From Polymorphobacter_B sp038225475 (GTDB lineage Bacteria > Pseudomonadota > Alphaproteobacteria > Sphingomonadales > Sphingomonadaceae): a stretch of 64,000 nucleotides of DNA. Under the pieces are notes generated by a model. The model saw nothing but the letters and a program-made list of their open reading frames with translations. It was not told the origin of the DNA and made no database searches. This document shows, piece by piece, positions 52,207-59,965 of the stretch. The stretch covers positions 62,001-126,000 of the forward strand of contig JBBRRA010000002.1 in assembly GCA_038225475.1 (NCBI GenBank). The letters are read 5' to 3'. How positions within the stretch are numbered: the first letter of the stretch is position 1; every line of letters begins with the position of its first letter. A program made the translations under genes and the position numbers.

Positions 52207-52674
52207 CTACCGGGGCAGCGTGTAATCGACGCGGTCGCCGGGCTTGAGCCCGATCCGCGCTGCCACCCCGGCGTTGAGTTCGAGCACGGCCGCAACCACG
52301 CCGCCTGAATCGATCAGGTCGCGCGAATAGGGCGTCGCATTCGCGGCAATCGTCAGCACGCGCTGATCGGGCGCAATGAAAATCAGATCGAGCGGCAGGA
52401 CGGTGTTTTCCATCCAGAACGACGCTGGGCGCGGCGGCACGAATGGAAAGATCATGCCGTGGTTGCGCGCCATGTGCGTGCGGAACATCAGGCCGCGATT
52501 TTGCTCGAGCGGCGTTGCGGCGACTTCGACGGTATAATGCAACGGCTTGCCGGCGACGGTCAGCGTCAGTGGCACCGTCCGCAGCGCCGGGTTGGCAACG
52601 CCAACGACTTCGAGCGCCGGGGCCGCTCCGGGAACCAGCGCGGCAACGGCAAACGCAACCAACCAGTATTTCAC
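52207..52674 (-). CDS. DUF192 family exported protein
   Basis: 155 aa. Hydrophobic signal (VKYWLVAFAVAALVPGAAPA read from GTG 52674) followed by the DUF192 beta-barrel: YTVEVAATPLEQNRGLMFR, MIFPFVPPRPASFWMENTVLPLDLIFI, VAAVLELNAGVAARIGLKPGD. Function of the family is unknown. The GTG start overlaps the cold-shock gene stop (GTGA), so the two are probably co-translated. Confidence 0.87.
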   Translation of the reverse strand: MKYWLVAFAVAALVPGAAPALEVVGVANPALRTVPLTLTVAGKPLHYTVEVAATPLEQNRGLMFRTHMARNHGMIFPFVPPRPASFWMENTVLPLDLIFIAPDQRVLTIAANATPYSRDLIDSGGVVAAVLELNAGVAARIGLKPGDRVDYTLPR

Positions 52675-53255
52675 ACGCCCTCGTCCAGCTCGATCACCAC
52701 CACCAGCGGGCCCTTCTGGCCCTCTGCAATCCGCGCCCGGAGTAGCTGGCCGGGGAGCAGTTCGGCAAGCCCGGCGCGGCGCACGGTTTCCATATGGACG
52801 AAAATATCCTGATCGTGCCCGGCGCGCACGATGAAGCCATAGCCCTTTAGCCGGTTGAACCATTTGACCGTCGCGGGCTCGAACGGTCCGGCAGTGTCGA
52901 GCATCTCGACCGGATCGACCCGCGTCGCGGCGCGCTGCATCGCCGATTCGGGATCGGGGCCGATCGCCGTCGAAACATCGAGATCGACGATCGCGCGCGC
53001 CTGCCGCCCGCGTTCGCGCTGGACCACCGAGCAGGTGATCCGCGCGCCTTCGGGCAGAGTTCGCCGCCCGGCCTCGCGCACCACGGTGAAATGCACCAGC
53101 ACGTCGGCGCTGCCGTCGTCGGGAACGATGAAGCCATAGCCGCGCACGGCGTCGAACCATTTCACCGCGCCCGCAACCTGCGTCGACGGCTCGGTCGCGT
53201 CGTCGGCCGCTTCGCCATTTGTCGAGTCGCGCCGCAATACCGCGTGCTCGGTCAT
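52671..53255 (-). CDS. Tandem double cold-shock-domain protein
   Basis: 194 aa with two CSDs: VKWFDAVRGYGFIVPDDGSADVLVHFTVV (~32-60) and VKWFNRLKGYGFIVRAGHDQDIFVHMETV (~126-154). Both have RNP1-like KGYGFI/RGYGFI and RNP2-like VFVH/ILVH patterns, so nucleic acid binding is expected; similar double-CSD proteins occur in Caulobacter. N-terminal ~25 residues are charged and probably disordered. ATG 53255 is used. Confidence 0.92.
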   Translation of the reverse strand: MTEHAVLRRDSTNGEAADDATEPSTQVAGAVKWFDAVRGYGFIVPDDGSADVLVHFTVVREAGRRTLPEGARITCSVVQRERGRQARAIVDLDVSTAIGPDPESAMQRAATRVDPVEMLDTAGPFEPATVKWFNRLKGYGFIVRAGHDQDIFVHMETVRRAGLAELLPGQLLRARIAEGQKGPLVVVIELDEGV

Positions 53256-53392
53256 TCGTGCCCCCACGCCACCCCTAAAAACCGCTGTTTTGATACCACA
53301 GAGCCGAACGGATGCGAAACCATGTTGTTGCTCGCGCCGTGCCATCGCTACATGGAGTGTCGAAGGCGAGTCGCGCACAGGAGAATGCCGTC

Positions 53393-53977
53393 GTGGAACT
53401 ACACGGAGACAGCCTGATCGCCGCACCGCGCGACCGCGTCTGGTCGGCGTTGAACGACCCCGCGGTGCTGGCGCGCTGCATCGAGGGGGTCGAATCGCTG
53501 ACCCGCGTCGCCGACCTTGCCGGCGACCGGTTCGAAGGCAAGATGAATGCCAAGGTCGGCCCGGTGCGCGCCACCTTTGCCGGCGGCGTGACGCTGACCG
53601 AAGTCGATGCGCCCAATCGCTACGTCCTCGTCGGCGAAGGCAAGGGCGGCGTCGCTGGTTTTGCCAAGGGCACCGCCGAGGTCATCCTGAGCGATGACGC
53701 GGGCGGCACGCGGCTGACCTACACGGTCAACTCGAGCGTCGGCGGCAAGCTGGCGCAGTTGGGCGCACGGCTGATCGAAGGCACCGCCAAGGGCTATGCC
53801 GAAAGCTTTTTCGCGCGGTTCAAGACCGAAGTCGAAGCTCCGGCCGAGCCGGTCACCGAAGCAATCGCCCCTGCCCCCGTTGTGGCACCCGCATCGAAGG
53901 GCATTTCCCCGTTGGTCTGGGGCGGCGTGCTGATCATCGCGCTGGCAGTGCTACTGATGTGGCAATTGTCGAAATGA
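53393..53977 (+). CDS. coxG: CoxG-like SRPBCC protein with C-terminal membrane anchor
   Basis: 194 aa. The SRPBCC/START-like fold of CO-dehydrogenase subunit G: MELHGDSLIAAPRDRVWSALNDP, VLARCIEGVESL, FEGKMNAKVGPVRATFAGGV, GKGGVAGFAKGTAEV; then a Pro-rich linker and a transmembrane anchor (~172-190, PLVWGGVLIIALAVLLMW). CoxG tethers or matures Mo-hydroxylases at the membrane. GTG 53393 has AGGAGA 8 nt upstream. ATGA overlap with xdhC. Confidence 0.88.
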   Translation: MELHGDSLIAAPRDRVWSALNDPAVLARCIEGVESLTRVADLAGDRFEGKMNAKVGPVRATFAGGVTLTEVDAPNRYVLVGEGKGGVAGFAKGTAEVILSDDAGGTRLTYTVNSSVGGKLAQLGARLIEGTAKGYAESFFARFKTEVEAPAEPVTEAIAPAPVVAPASKGISPLVWGGVLIIALAVLLMWQLSK

Positions 53978-54906
53978 GCGACGATCTCGACCGTGTCCTG
54001 AACGCTGCGCGCGGCTGGATCGGCAGCGGCCACGGCGTCGCGCTCGCCACGGTCATCGAAACCTGGGGATCGGCCCCGCGCCGGGTCGGCAGCCATCTGG
54101 CGATCCGCGACGACGGGCTGTTCGAAGGGTCGGTCAGCGGCGGCTGCGTCGAGGGCGATGTCATCACCGAAGCGCTCGACCTGATCGGCAGCGGCGGCTT
54201 CCGGCGGCTGGATTACGGCGTCGCCGACGCGACCGCATGGGAAGTCGGACTGGCGTGCGGCGGCCGCATCGCGGTGCTGGTCCAGGCCGTCGACGACCGG
54301 CGTTTCCCCCCGGCGCTGATCGACGCGCTGATCGATGCGCGGGCGCGCGGCAATGCGCTGACGCTGACCACCGATCTTACCAACGGTGAAACCGTTGCGG
54401 TCAACGGCCCCGACGCCGAAGCCTTTGTGCAGACCTATGCCCCGCCGCTGCGGCTCGCGGTGATAGGCGCGGTGCACATCGCGCAGGCGCTGGTGCCGAT
54501 CGCGACGCTGCTCGGCTATGCGCCGCTGGTGATCGACCCGCGTGGACTGTTCGCCGCCGATGCGCGGTTCGACGGCATCGCGCTCGACGACGGCTGGCCC
54601 GACGAGGCGCTGACGCGCTGGCAGCCCAATGCCGCAAGCGCGGTTGTCGCGCTGACGCATGATCCCAAGCTCGACGATGTCGCGCTGGCGGCGGCGCTGC
54701 GGTCGCCGGCATTTTATATCGCCGCACTGGGTTCGCGGAAAAATCACGCCGCGCGGCTCGATCGGTTGCGCTGCATGGGCTTCGACGATGCCACCGTGAC
54801 GCGGGTACGCGGCCCGGCCGGGCTCGATATCGGGGCAGCGGGGCCGAGCGAGATCGCGCTGTCGATCGCCGCGCAAATGGTCGCGGCGTGGCGAGGCAAG
54901 GCTTGA
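53974..54906 (+). CDS. XdhC/CoxI-family molybdenum cofactor maturation protein
   Basis: 310 aa. Inserts the sulfurated Mo-cofactor into xanthine-dehydrogenase-type enzymes. N-terminal XdhC domain (ALATVIETWGSAPRRVGSHLAI, GSVSGGCVEGDVI, YGVADATAWEVGLACGG) and C-terminal Rossmann domain (VIGAVHIAQALVPIATLLGY, LTHDPKLDDVALAAAL, YIAALGSRKNHAAR). Overlaps coxG and the next gene by 4 nt each. Confidence 0.92.
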   Translation: MSDDLDRVLNAARGWIGSGHGVALATVIETWGSAPRRVGSHLAIRDDGLFEGSVSGGCVEGDVITEALDLIGSGGFRRLDYGVADATAWEVGLACGGRIAVLVQAVDDRRFPPALIDALIDARARGNALTLTTDLTNGETVAVNGPDAEAFVQTYAPPLRLAVIGAVHIAQALVPIATLLGYAPLVIDPRGLFAADARFDGIALDDGWPDEALTRWQPNAASAVVALTHDPKLDDVALAAALRSPAFYIAALGSRKNHAARLDRLRCMGFDDATVTRVRGPAGLDIGAAGPSEIALSIAAQMVAAWRGKA

Positions 54907-56477
54907 TCTTCGCCGAGGTTGCGGTTGCCGATGCTGCGGGCGGCGTGCTGGCGCATTCGGTCATGGTCGGCGGGGAACGCTGGGCAAAGGGCCGCATGCT
55001 GAGTGCGGCAGACATCGGTCGCGCTGCCGCTGCAGGCGTCGCGCAGCTGACGATCGCCCGGTTGGCAGCCGACGACATTGCCGAAAACGACGCCGCGACG
55101 CGACTGGGCGAAGCCCTTGCCGGCACGGGCGTAACCGCGCTCGACGCTGCGCATGGGCGGGTCAACCTTGCGGTGGCGCACGACGGGCTGCTGCAGTTCG
55201 ACGCCACAATGGTCGCGGCGGTCAACGCCGTCGACGAAGCGCTGACGCTGGCGACGCCGCTGCCGCACGCGCGGGTTCGTGCCGGAGATATTGCCGCGAC
55301 GATCAAGGTCATCCCGTTTGCCGTGCCCGCAGCGGTGCTGGCGACAGCAACGGCGGCGGCGCGGCGCATCGAAGTCGCCGCGTTTCGCCCACAGCGCGTC
55401 GTGCTGATCCAGACGCGGCTGCCCGGCGACAATGACAAAGCCGTTGCCAAGACCACCGCCGTAACGCGCGCCCGCGTCGATGCGCTCGGCGCGACGCTCG
55501 GCAACGGTGGCGACTGCGCACATGACGCCGCCGTGCTCGCGGTGGTGCTCGGCGCGACCTCGGCCGACATCATCCTGATCGCGGGCGCGTCGGCGACGGC
55601 GGACCGGCACGACGTCATCCCCGCCGCGATCGTTGCCGCTGGCGGCAGCATCGAACGGCTGGGCATGCCGGTCGATCCGGGCAATCTGCTGTGTCTCGGC
55701 ACGCTCAACGGCCGTCCGGTGATCGGCCTGCCGGGGTGCGCGCGCAGCCCGAAGCGCAACGGTTTCGACTGGGTGCTCGAGCGGCTGGTCGCGGGGCTGC
55801 CGGTCACCGGTGCCGACATTGCCGCGATGGGAGTCGGCGGCCTGCTGGCGGAGGCCGAGCGCCCGCAACCGCGCGCGGCAGCGGCCGTGGCGGCCGGGCC
55901 CGTTGGCGCAGTCGTGCTGGCCGCTGGTCGCTCGACGCGGATGGGGCCGGTCAACAAGCTGCTCGCCGACCTGGGTGGGCGGCCGCTGGTGACGCATATC
56001 CTCGATACGCTGGCGGCGGCCGGACTGCCGCCGCCGGTCGTCGTACTTGGCAACATGGCCGATGCCGTGCGCGCCGCTATCGGGACGCGCGCGGCCGTGT
56101 TCGTCACCGCGCCTGATTATGCGAGCGGCCTCAGCCGGTCGCTGCGCGCCGGGATCGCTGCCGTCCCGGCCGACTGGCGCGCGGCGCTAGTTTGCCTTGG
56201 CGACATGCCGCGCGTCGATGCAGCGACGATCGCCGCGCTTGCCGCCGTGCCCGGCAACGATGCGATTGCTGTGCCGGTTTGGGCGGGCAAGCGCGGCAAT
56301 CCGGTACTGTGGGGGCGCGCGCATTTTGCTGCACTCGGCCGCCTCGACGGCGATGTGGGCGGCAAGGCGCTGCTTTCCGAGCACGCCGACGCGCTGATCG
56401 AAATCGCGGCCACCGACGACGGCGTGCTCGCCGATGTCGATACGCCCGAGGCACTGGCAGCGCTGCGCGCGCGCTAG
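54903..56477 (+). CDS. Fused molybdopterin-binding domain and MocA-type nucleotidyltransferase
   Basis: 524 aa. The N-terminal half (~1-330) is a MoeA/CinA-like molybdopterin-binding region (FAEVAVADAAGGVLAHSV, ARLAADDIAENDAAT, DIILIAGASATADRHDVIPAAI). The C-terminal half (~335-520) is a GT2/MobA-like transferase with VVLAAGRSTRMGPVNKLLADLGG, LVCLGDMPRVDAATI and LADVDTPEAL, matching molybdenum-cofactor cytidylyltransferase. It should make the Mo-pterin cytosine dinucleotide for a Mo-hydroxylase. TTG 54903 overlaps xdhC as TTGA; GTG 54888 is also possible. Confidence 0.88.
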   Translation: MIFAEVAVADAAGGVLAHSVMVGGERWAKGRMLSAADIGRAAAAGVAQLTIARLAADDIAENDAATRLGEALAGTGVTALDAAHGRVNLAVAHDGLLQFDATMVAAVNAVDEALTLATPLPHARVRAGDIAATIKVIPFAVPAAVLATATAAARRIEVAAFRPQRVVLIQTRLPGDNDKAVAKTTAVTRARVDALGATLGNGGDCAHDAAVLAVVLGATSADIILIAGASATADRHDVIPAAIVAAGGSIERLGMPVDPGNLLCLGTLNGRPVIGLPGCARSPKRNGFDWVLERLVAGLPVTGADIAAMGVGGLLAEAERPQPRAAAAVAAGPVGAVVLAAGRSTRMGPVNKLLADLGGRPLVTHILDTLAAAGLPPPVVVLGNMADAVRAAIGTRAAVFVTAPDYASGLSRSLRAGIAAVPADWRAALVCLGDMPRVDAATIAALAAVPGNDAIAVPVWAGKRGNPVLWGRAHFAALGRLDGDVGGKALLSEHADALIEIAATDDGVLADVDTPEALAALRAR

Positions 56478-57796
56478 CGCAGCGGCGGCAGCTCGGCGGT
56501 CGGCAGCGCTGCGCCCATCGCCTGCGCCAGCGTCGGCGCGATCCGGCGCATGTCGATCTCGCCCAGATCGCCGTGGAGCTTGAGCCCGGGGCCCATGATG
56601 AAAAACGACGACCGCATTTCGGGAACGCGCGGATCATAGCCGTGCATGCCCTTCAGGCCAGCCGGGGCGACCAGCGGGGCCGCCGGGTCGCGGCCCATTT
56701 CGGTTCCCGGCGCAAACTCGATCACCCAGTCGGCGGCCGCACCGCCCCCGCGCCGCACGACCTCGTCATGGTCGATGACCGCGGTGATATGCGTCGCCGG
56801 ATTCGCCTTGAGCGTATCGAGCAGTGCGGTCACCCGCGCGCGCAACGCCGGATCTTCGCGCCGCGCCAGCACCACCGCCGCGCTGCCACCGCCGAACCAC
56901 GGCACCGCGTCCCAGCTTTTGACCTTGGCACCGTCGAGCGTGATCAGCCCGGCGCGGATGAACGCGCCGAACAGATTGACGTCGGTATCGATGCGCGCAA
57001 AGCCGTGGTCGGAAACCACCGCGATCGTCGCACCCGGCGCGGCGGCGATCAGCGTCCCGACCATCGCGTCGATGCGTTCGAGCGCGTCATGCGCCTCGGG
57101 CGTATCGGGGCCGAACTGATGCTGCACATGATCGAGCCCGGTCAGATATGCCGTCATGAACCCCGGCTTGCGCTCGGCGATCAAGCGCACCGCAAAGCGC
57201 GTCCGCCCGGCATCGCCCTCGACGCTTTCGTCGATGCCCTGCACATAGGGGCCAAGCTCGCGCTCGAGCCCTTCGAGCAGCTTGGGCGTCGACAGCGCGC
57301 GCACCAGCTTGCGGTCGTCGTCATGCCCGGTGCGCCAGATTTGCGGCAGATTGTCGTCGATCGGCGCGCCGACGCTGACCGGCCAATGGACGTTGGCGAC
57401 ACGCAACCCGGCGGCGTGCGCGGCATCCCACAGCGTCGGCACGCGGATGTCGGCGGCATACCAGTACCAGCCGACCTGATTGATCGCCATCGGGTCGAAG
57501 GTCAGGTTGTTGACGATGCCATGCCGGAGCGGGCTGACCCCGGTAATCAGCGTCGTATGGCTGGGATAGGTCAGCGTCGGCAGCACGCCGGTAACCCCAT
57601 GGGCAAACGCGCCGGCGGTCAGAAAGCGCCGCAGATTGGGCACCTTCAGCCCGCGGGCATCGGCGTCGAGCACATCGCCGGGGCGCAGTCCGTCGATCGA
57701 AATCAGCAGCAGCGGCGGTGCGGCGCGCGCGGCTGCGGGTGCCGCCATCGCCAACGCCAAAGCGGCGAGCACCCAATCCCGAACGCGCATCGTCAT
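56474..57796 (-). CDS. Secreted ectonucleotide pyrophosphatase/phosphodiesterase-type enzyme
   Basis: 440 aa. Signal peptide (MTMRVRDWVLAALALAMAAPAAARA), then the alkaline-phosphatase superfamily fold: ISIDGLRPGDVLD (metal Asp), TLTYPSHTTLITG with nucleophile Thr, LTGLDHVQHQFGP, AVVSDHGFARID and HGYDPRVPEMRSSFF. This is the AP-family type I phosphodiesterase/NPP group (PF01663). Substrate may be nucleotide or phospholipid head groups. End overlaps the mocA-fusion gene by 4 nt, convergent. Confidence 0.92.
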   Translation of the reverse strand: MTMRVRDWVLAALALAMAAPAAARAAPPLLLISIDGLRPGDVLDADARGLKVPNLRRFLTAGAFAHGVTGVLPTLTYPSHTTLITGVSPLRHGIVNNLTFDPMAINQVGWYWYAADIRVPTLWDAAHAAGLRVANVHWPVSVGAPIDDNLPQIWRTGHDDDRKLVRALSTPKLLEGLERELGPYVQGIDESVEGDAGRTRFAVRLIAERKPGFMTAYLTGLDHVQHQFGPDTPEAHDALERIDAMVGTLIAAAPGATIAVVSDHGFARIDTDVNLFGAFIRAGLITLDGAKVKSWDAVPWFGGGSAAVVLARREDPALRARVTALLDTLKANPATHITAVIDHDEVVRRGGGAAADWVIEFAPGTEMGRDPAAPLVAPAGLKGMHGYDPRVPEMRSSFFIMGPGLKLHGDLGEIDMRRIAPTLAQAMGAALPTAELPPLR

Positions 57797-57927
57797 CTCC
57801 CCAGCTCCGTTTCCGCAGACCGCCTACAGCGTTCCTCGCCGCGGCAACAGCGGCCATCTACGGCACCGCCCGTGCATGGACGAACGGCCGCCGTTTCGAT
57901 AGTGTTATGACTATCGGGAGAAACGGC

Positions 57928-58347
57928 ATGCGCGCACTTTACATTGCCCTTTTGCTTGGCGCGGCAGTGGCCACCACCGCCGGGGCCGACACCGTCACCA
58001 GCAAGCGAGGCGGCACTGCCACCGGCAGCGTCACGCAAAAGGGCACCTCGGTAACCGGAAGCGGCAGCGCGAGCGGGGCCAATGGCGGGTCGGCATCGGG
58101 GACCACCACGGTCAAGCAGACGCGTTCAGGCTATAGCTCGAGCTCGTCGGGATCGGCCTATGGCCCGAACGGGCGTGGCGCGACCGGTTCCGCCAGCTCG
58201 ACCGTCAGCAACGGCACGCTCAACAGCAGCGGTTCGGTGACCACCGCGAGCGGCCAAAACGGGTCGGGCACCGTCACCGCGACGAGCGGGTCGGCGACCG
58301 TTACCGGCGGCAGCGGCAAGACCCGGACGTTTAAAAAGCCGGGCTGA
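57928..58347 (+). CDS. Gly/Ser/Thr-rich secreted protein
   Basis: 139 aa. Signal peptide MRALYIALLLGAAVATTAGA, then a low-complexity body in short repeats (TGSGSASGANGGSASGTTT, SGYSSSSSGSAYGPNG, NGTLNSSGSVTTASGQNG, SGTVTATSGSATVTGGSG) and a basic end. Very high Gly/Ser/Thr/Asn and few charged residues suggest an extracellular matrix or fibre-like protein; that is inference. GGGAG lies 8 nt before ATG 57928. It does not resemble a known family that I recognise. Confidence 0.65.
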   Translation: MRALYIALLLGAAVATTAGADTVTSKRGGTATGSVTQKGTSVTGSGSASGANGGSASGTTTVKQTRSGYSSSSSGSAYGPNGRGATGSASSTVSNGTLNSSGSVTTASGQNGSGTVTATSGSATVTGGSGKTRTFKKPG

Positions 58348-58350
58348 GCA

Positions 58351-59208
58351 CTAGGGCAACGTCGCCAGCCAGTCGATCACCGCCGCCTCAAGCCCGATCC
58401 GCGCGTCGGACCAGCTATGGTCGGTCGCGATATGCAGCGTCGTGATCCGTTTGCCTCCGGCAGCGCGCACGGCGGCGACCAGCGCATCGGTTTGCGGCGC
58501 GAGTCCGTCGTCCGACGTCAGCGCCAGCAGCGGGCGCGTCGCGAGGCCCGATGCAAAACGCTGCGCCGAAAACGCTGCATGGTTCGCCGCCAGCTCGTCG
58601 GCCATCGCGGCAGGCGATGTTCCGGCCAGCGTCTCGGCGTTGCCCGCCGACAGCTCGACCAGCTGCGCGTGCGGGATCGTGCCGATCGCCCCCATGTCCC
58701 CCATCGAGATCAGCACCGCACCGATGACTTCCGGGTCGCGCGCGGCAGTCAACGCCGTCACCCAGCCGCCCATGCTGTGCCCGGCAAGCGCGATGCGGTG
58801 CGGATCGATGCCGAATTTCGCAGCATTGGCCGGCACCCGCAGAAACGCCAGCACCGCCGCTGCATCCTGCGGATTCTGTGCAAAATGGAACGTGCCCGGG
58901 CTGCCCCAACTGCCGCGATAATTGAACGTCACCGCGTTCCATCCGGCGCGGCGCACCGCCTGCGCAAGGTCGAGGTTCTTCTCATTGCCTGGCTAACCGT
59001 GACAGATCACCAGCGTCGGGTGCACGCCTGCACCGGCGGCGAGATAGGCGACGCCGTCGATTTCGACCCCGCCGGTCGGCACATGCAGCACCTCCATGCG
59101 CGCCGGGTGTGCGGCATCGTGCGGCGGATCGGTAAAGATCGCGGGCGGGATCGCGGCAGCCGGAACGGCGAGCAGCAGCGCTGCAATGGTGACAATCATC
59201 CGGCGCAT
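58351..59208 (-). pseudogene. Alpha/beta hydrolase interrupted by an in-frame amber codon
   Basis: Two same-frame pieces on the minus strand. The upstream piece (59208-58993) has a signal peptide (MRRMIVTIAALLLAVPAAA) and ends VICHG at TAG (58995-58993). Reading on gives PGNEKNLDLAQAVRRAGWNAVTFNYRGSWGSPG, then GHSMGGWV (nucleophile elbow), and the hydrolase continues to 58351 (286 codons in all). Relatives typically have a sense codon between HG and PG (such as HGLPG), so one base change (TTG or TGG to TAG) would explain it. A recent pseudogene, stop readthrough or sequencing error are all possible. Confidence 0.8.
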
Positions 59209-59268
59209 GGCATCCCCCTTGCTCGTGTCCAGCAGGCTAGCAGGAGCGGCCGCGCGCGCAAAGGCGGC

Positions 59269-59799
59269 TCAGTCCTCGTCGAAGGCGTCGATGTCGCGCG
59301 CGCGCAGCACGGCCTTGACCACGTCGATCGCGTGACCCGCGCGGAGCATCGCGGCAAATTGCTTGCGGCTGCGGTCGGGGTCGGGCGGCGCGCGGTCATA
59401 GGGGCCAAAGCGGCGGCGCTCGGCAAAGCGCTGCGCCGCGGCGTGCGCATCGACGCCGTCGCTGAGTTCGCTCGCCAGATCGCGCGTCAGGCCGGCTGCG
59501 CCCAGGTCGGCGGCAACGCGGCGCGGCCCGAAGCCGCGGCTGGCGAGCCCGCGCGTGCGCGCCTCGCCAAAGGCGCGGTCGTCGACATACCCAAGCTCAG
59601 CCAGCCGCGCGACCAGCGTTGCCGTATCCGCCGGTGCGTCGCCCGCCCAGCCGCGCTCGTATAGTTTGCGTGACAGATAGCGCTGCAACTTTGCCTCCGA
59701 CGTCGAGAAGCGTTCGACATAGCGCAGCGCGAGCGCGCGCAGCCGCTCCGAATCGAGTGGCGGCGGCTTCTGTGGTGGACCCTTGCTACGCTGTGCCAC
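59269..59799 (-). CDS. recX: Regulatory protein RecX
   Basis: 176 aa. Modulator of RecA filaments. Three helical repeats typical of RecX are visible (ALRYVERFSTSEAKLQRYLSRKLYERGW; VARLAELGYVDDRAFGEARTRGLASRGFGPRRVAADLGAAGL; AQRFAERRRFGPYDRAPPDPDRSRKQFAAML). The C-terminus is acidic (DIDAFDED). GTG 59799 with AGGA directly upstream gives a usual length; the frame extends further upstream without homology. Confidence 0.87.
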   Translation of the reverse strand: MAQRSKGPPQKPPPLDSERLRALALRYVERFSTSEAKLQRYLSRKLYERGWAGDAPADTATLVARLAELGYVDDRAFGEARTRGLASRGFGPRRVAADLGAAGLTRDLASELSDGVDAHAAAQRFAERRRFGPYDRAPPDPDRSRKQFAAMLRAGHAIDVVKAVLRARDIDAFDED

Positions 59800-59965
59800 G
59801 TTCCTGCCACTATCGGGTCGGAATTTGAACGTGCGGCATCGGCATGAGGCATGGCAAGGGCAGAATTCCGCAAGGGTTGCAAAGCGGCTATCCCGTTGAC
59901 GACAGCAGTCTGTCGAAATTGACCGGCGCTGCGCCGGCCGGGGCAGGCCGCGAGGGAGATTAAGG

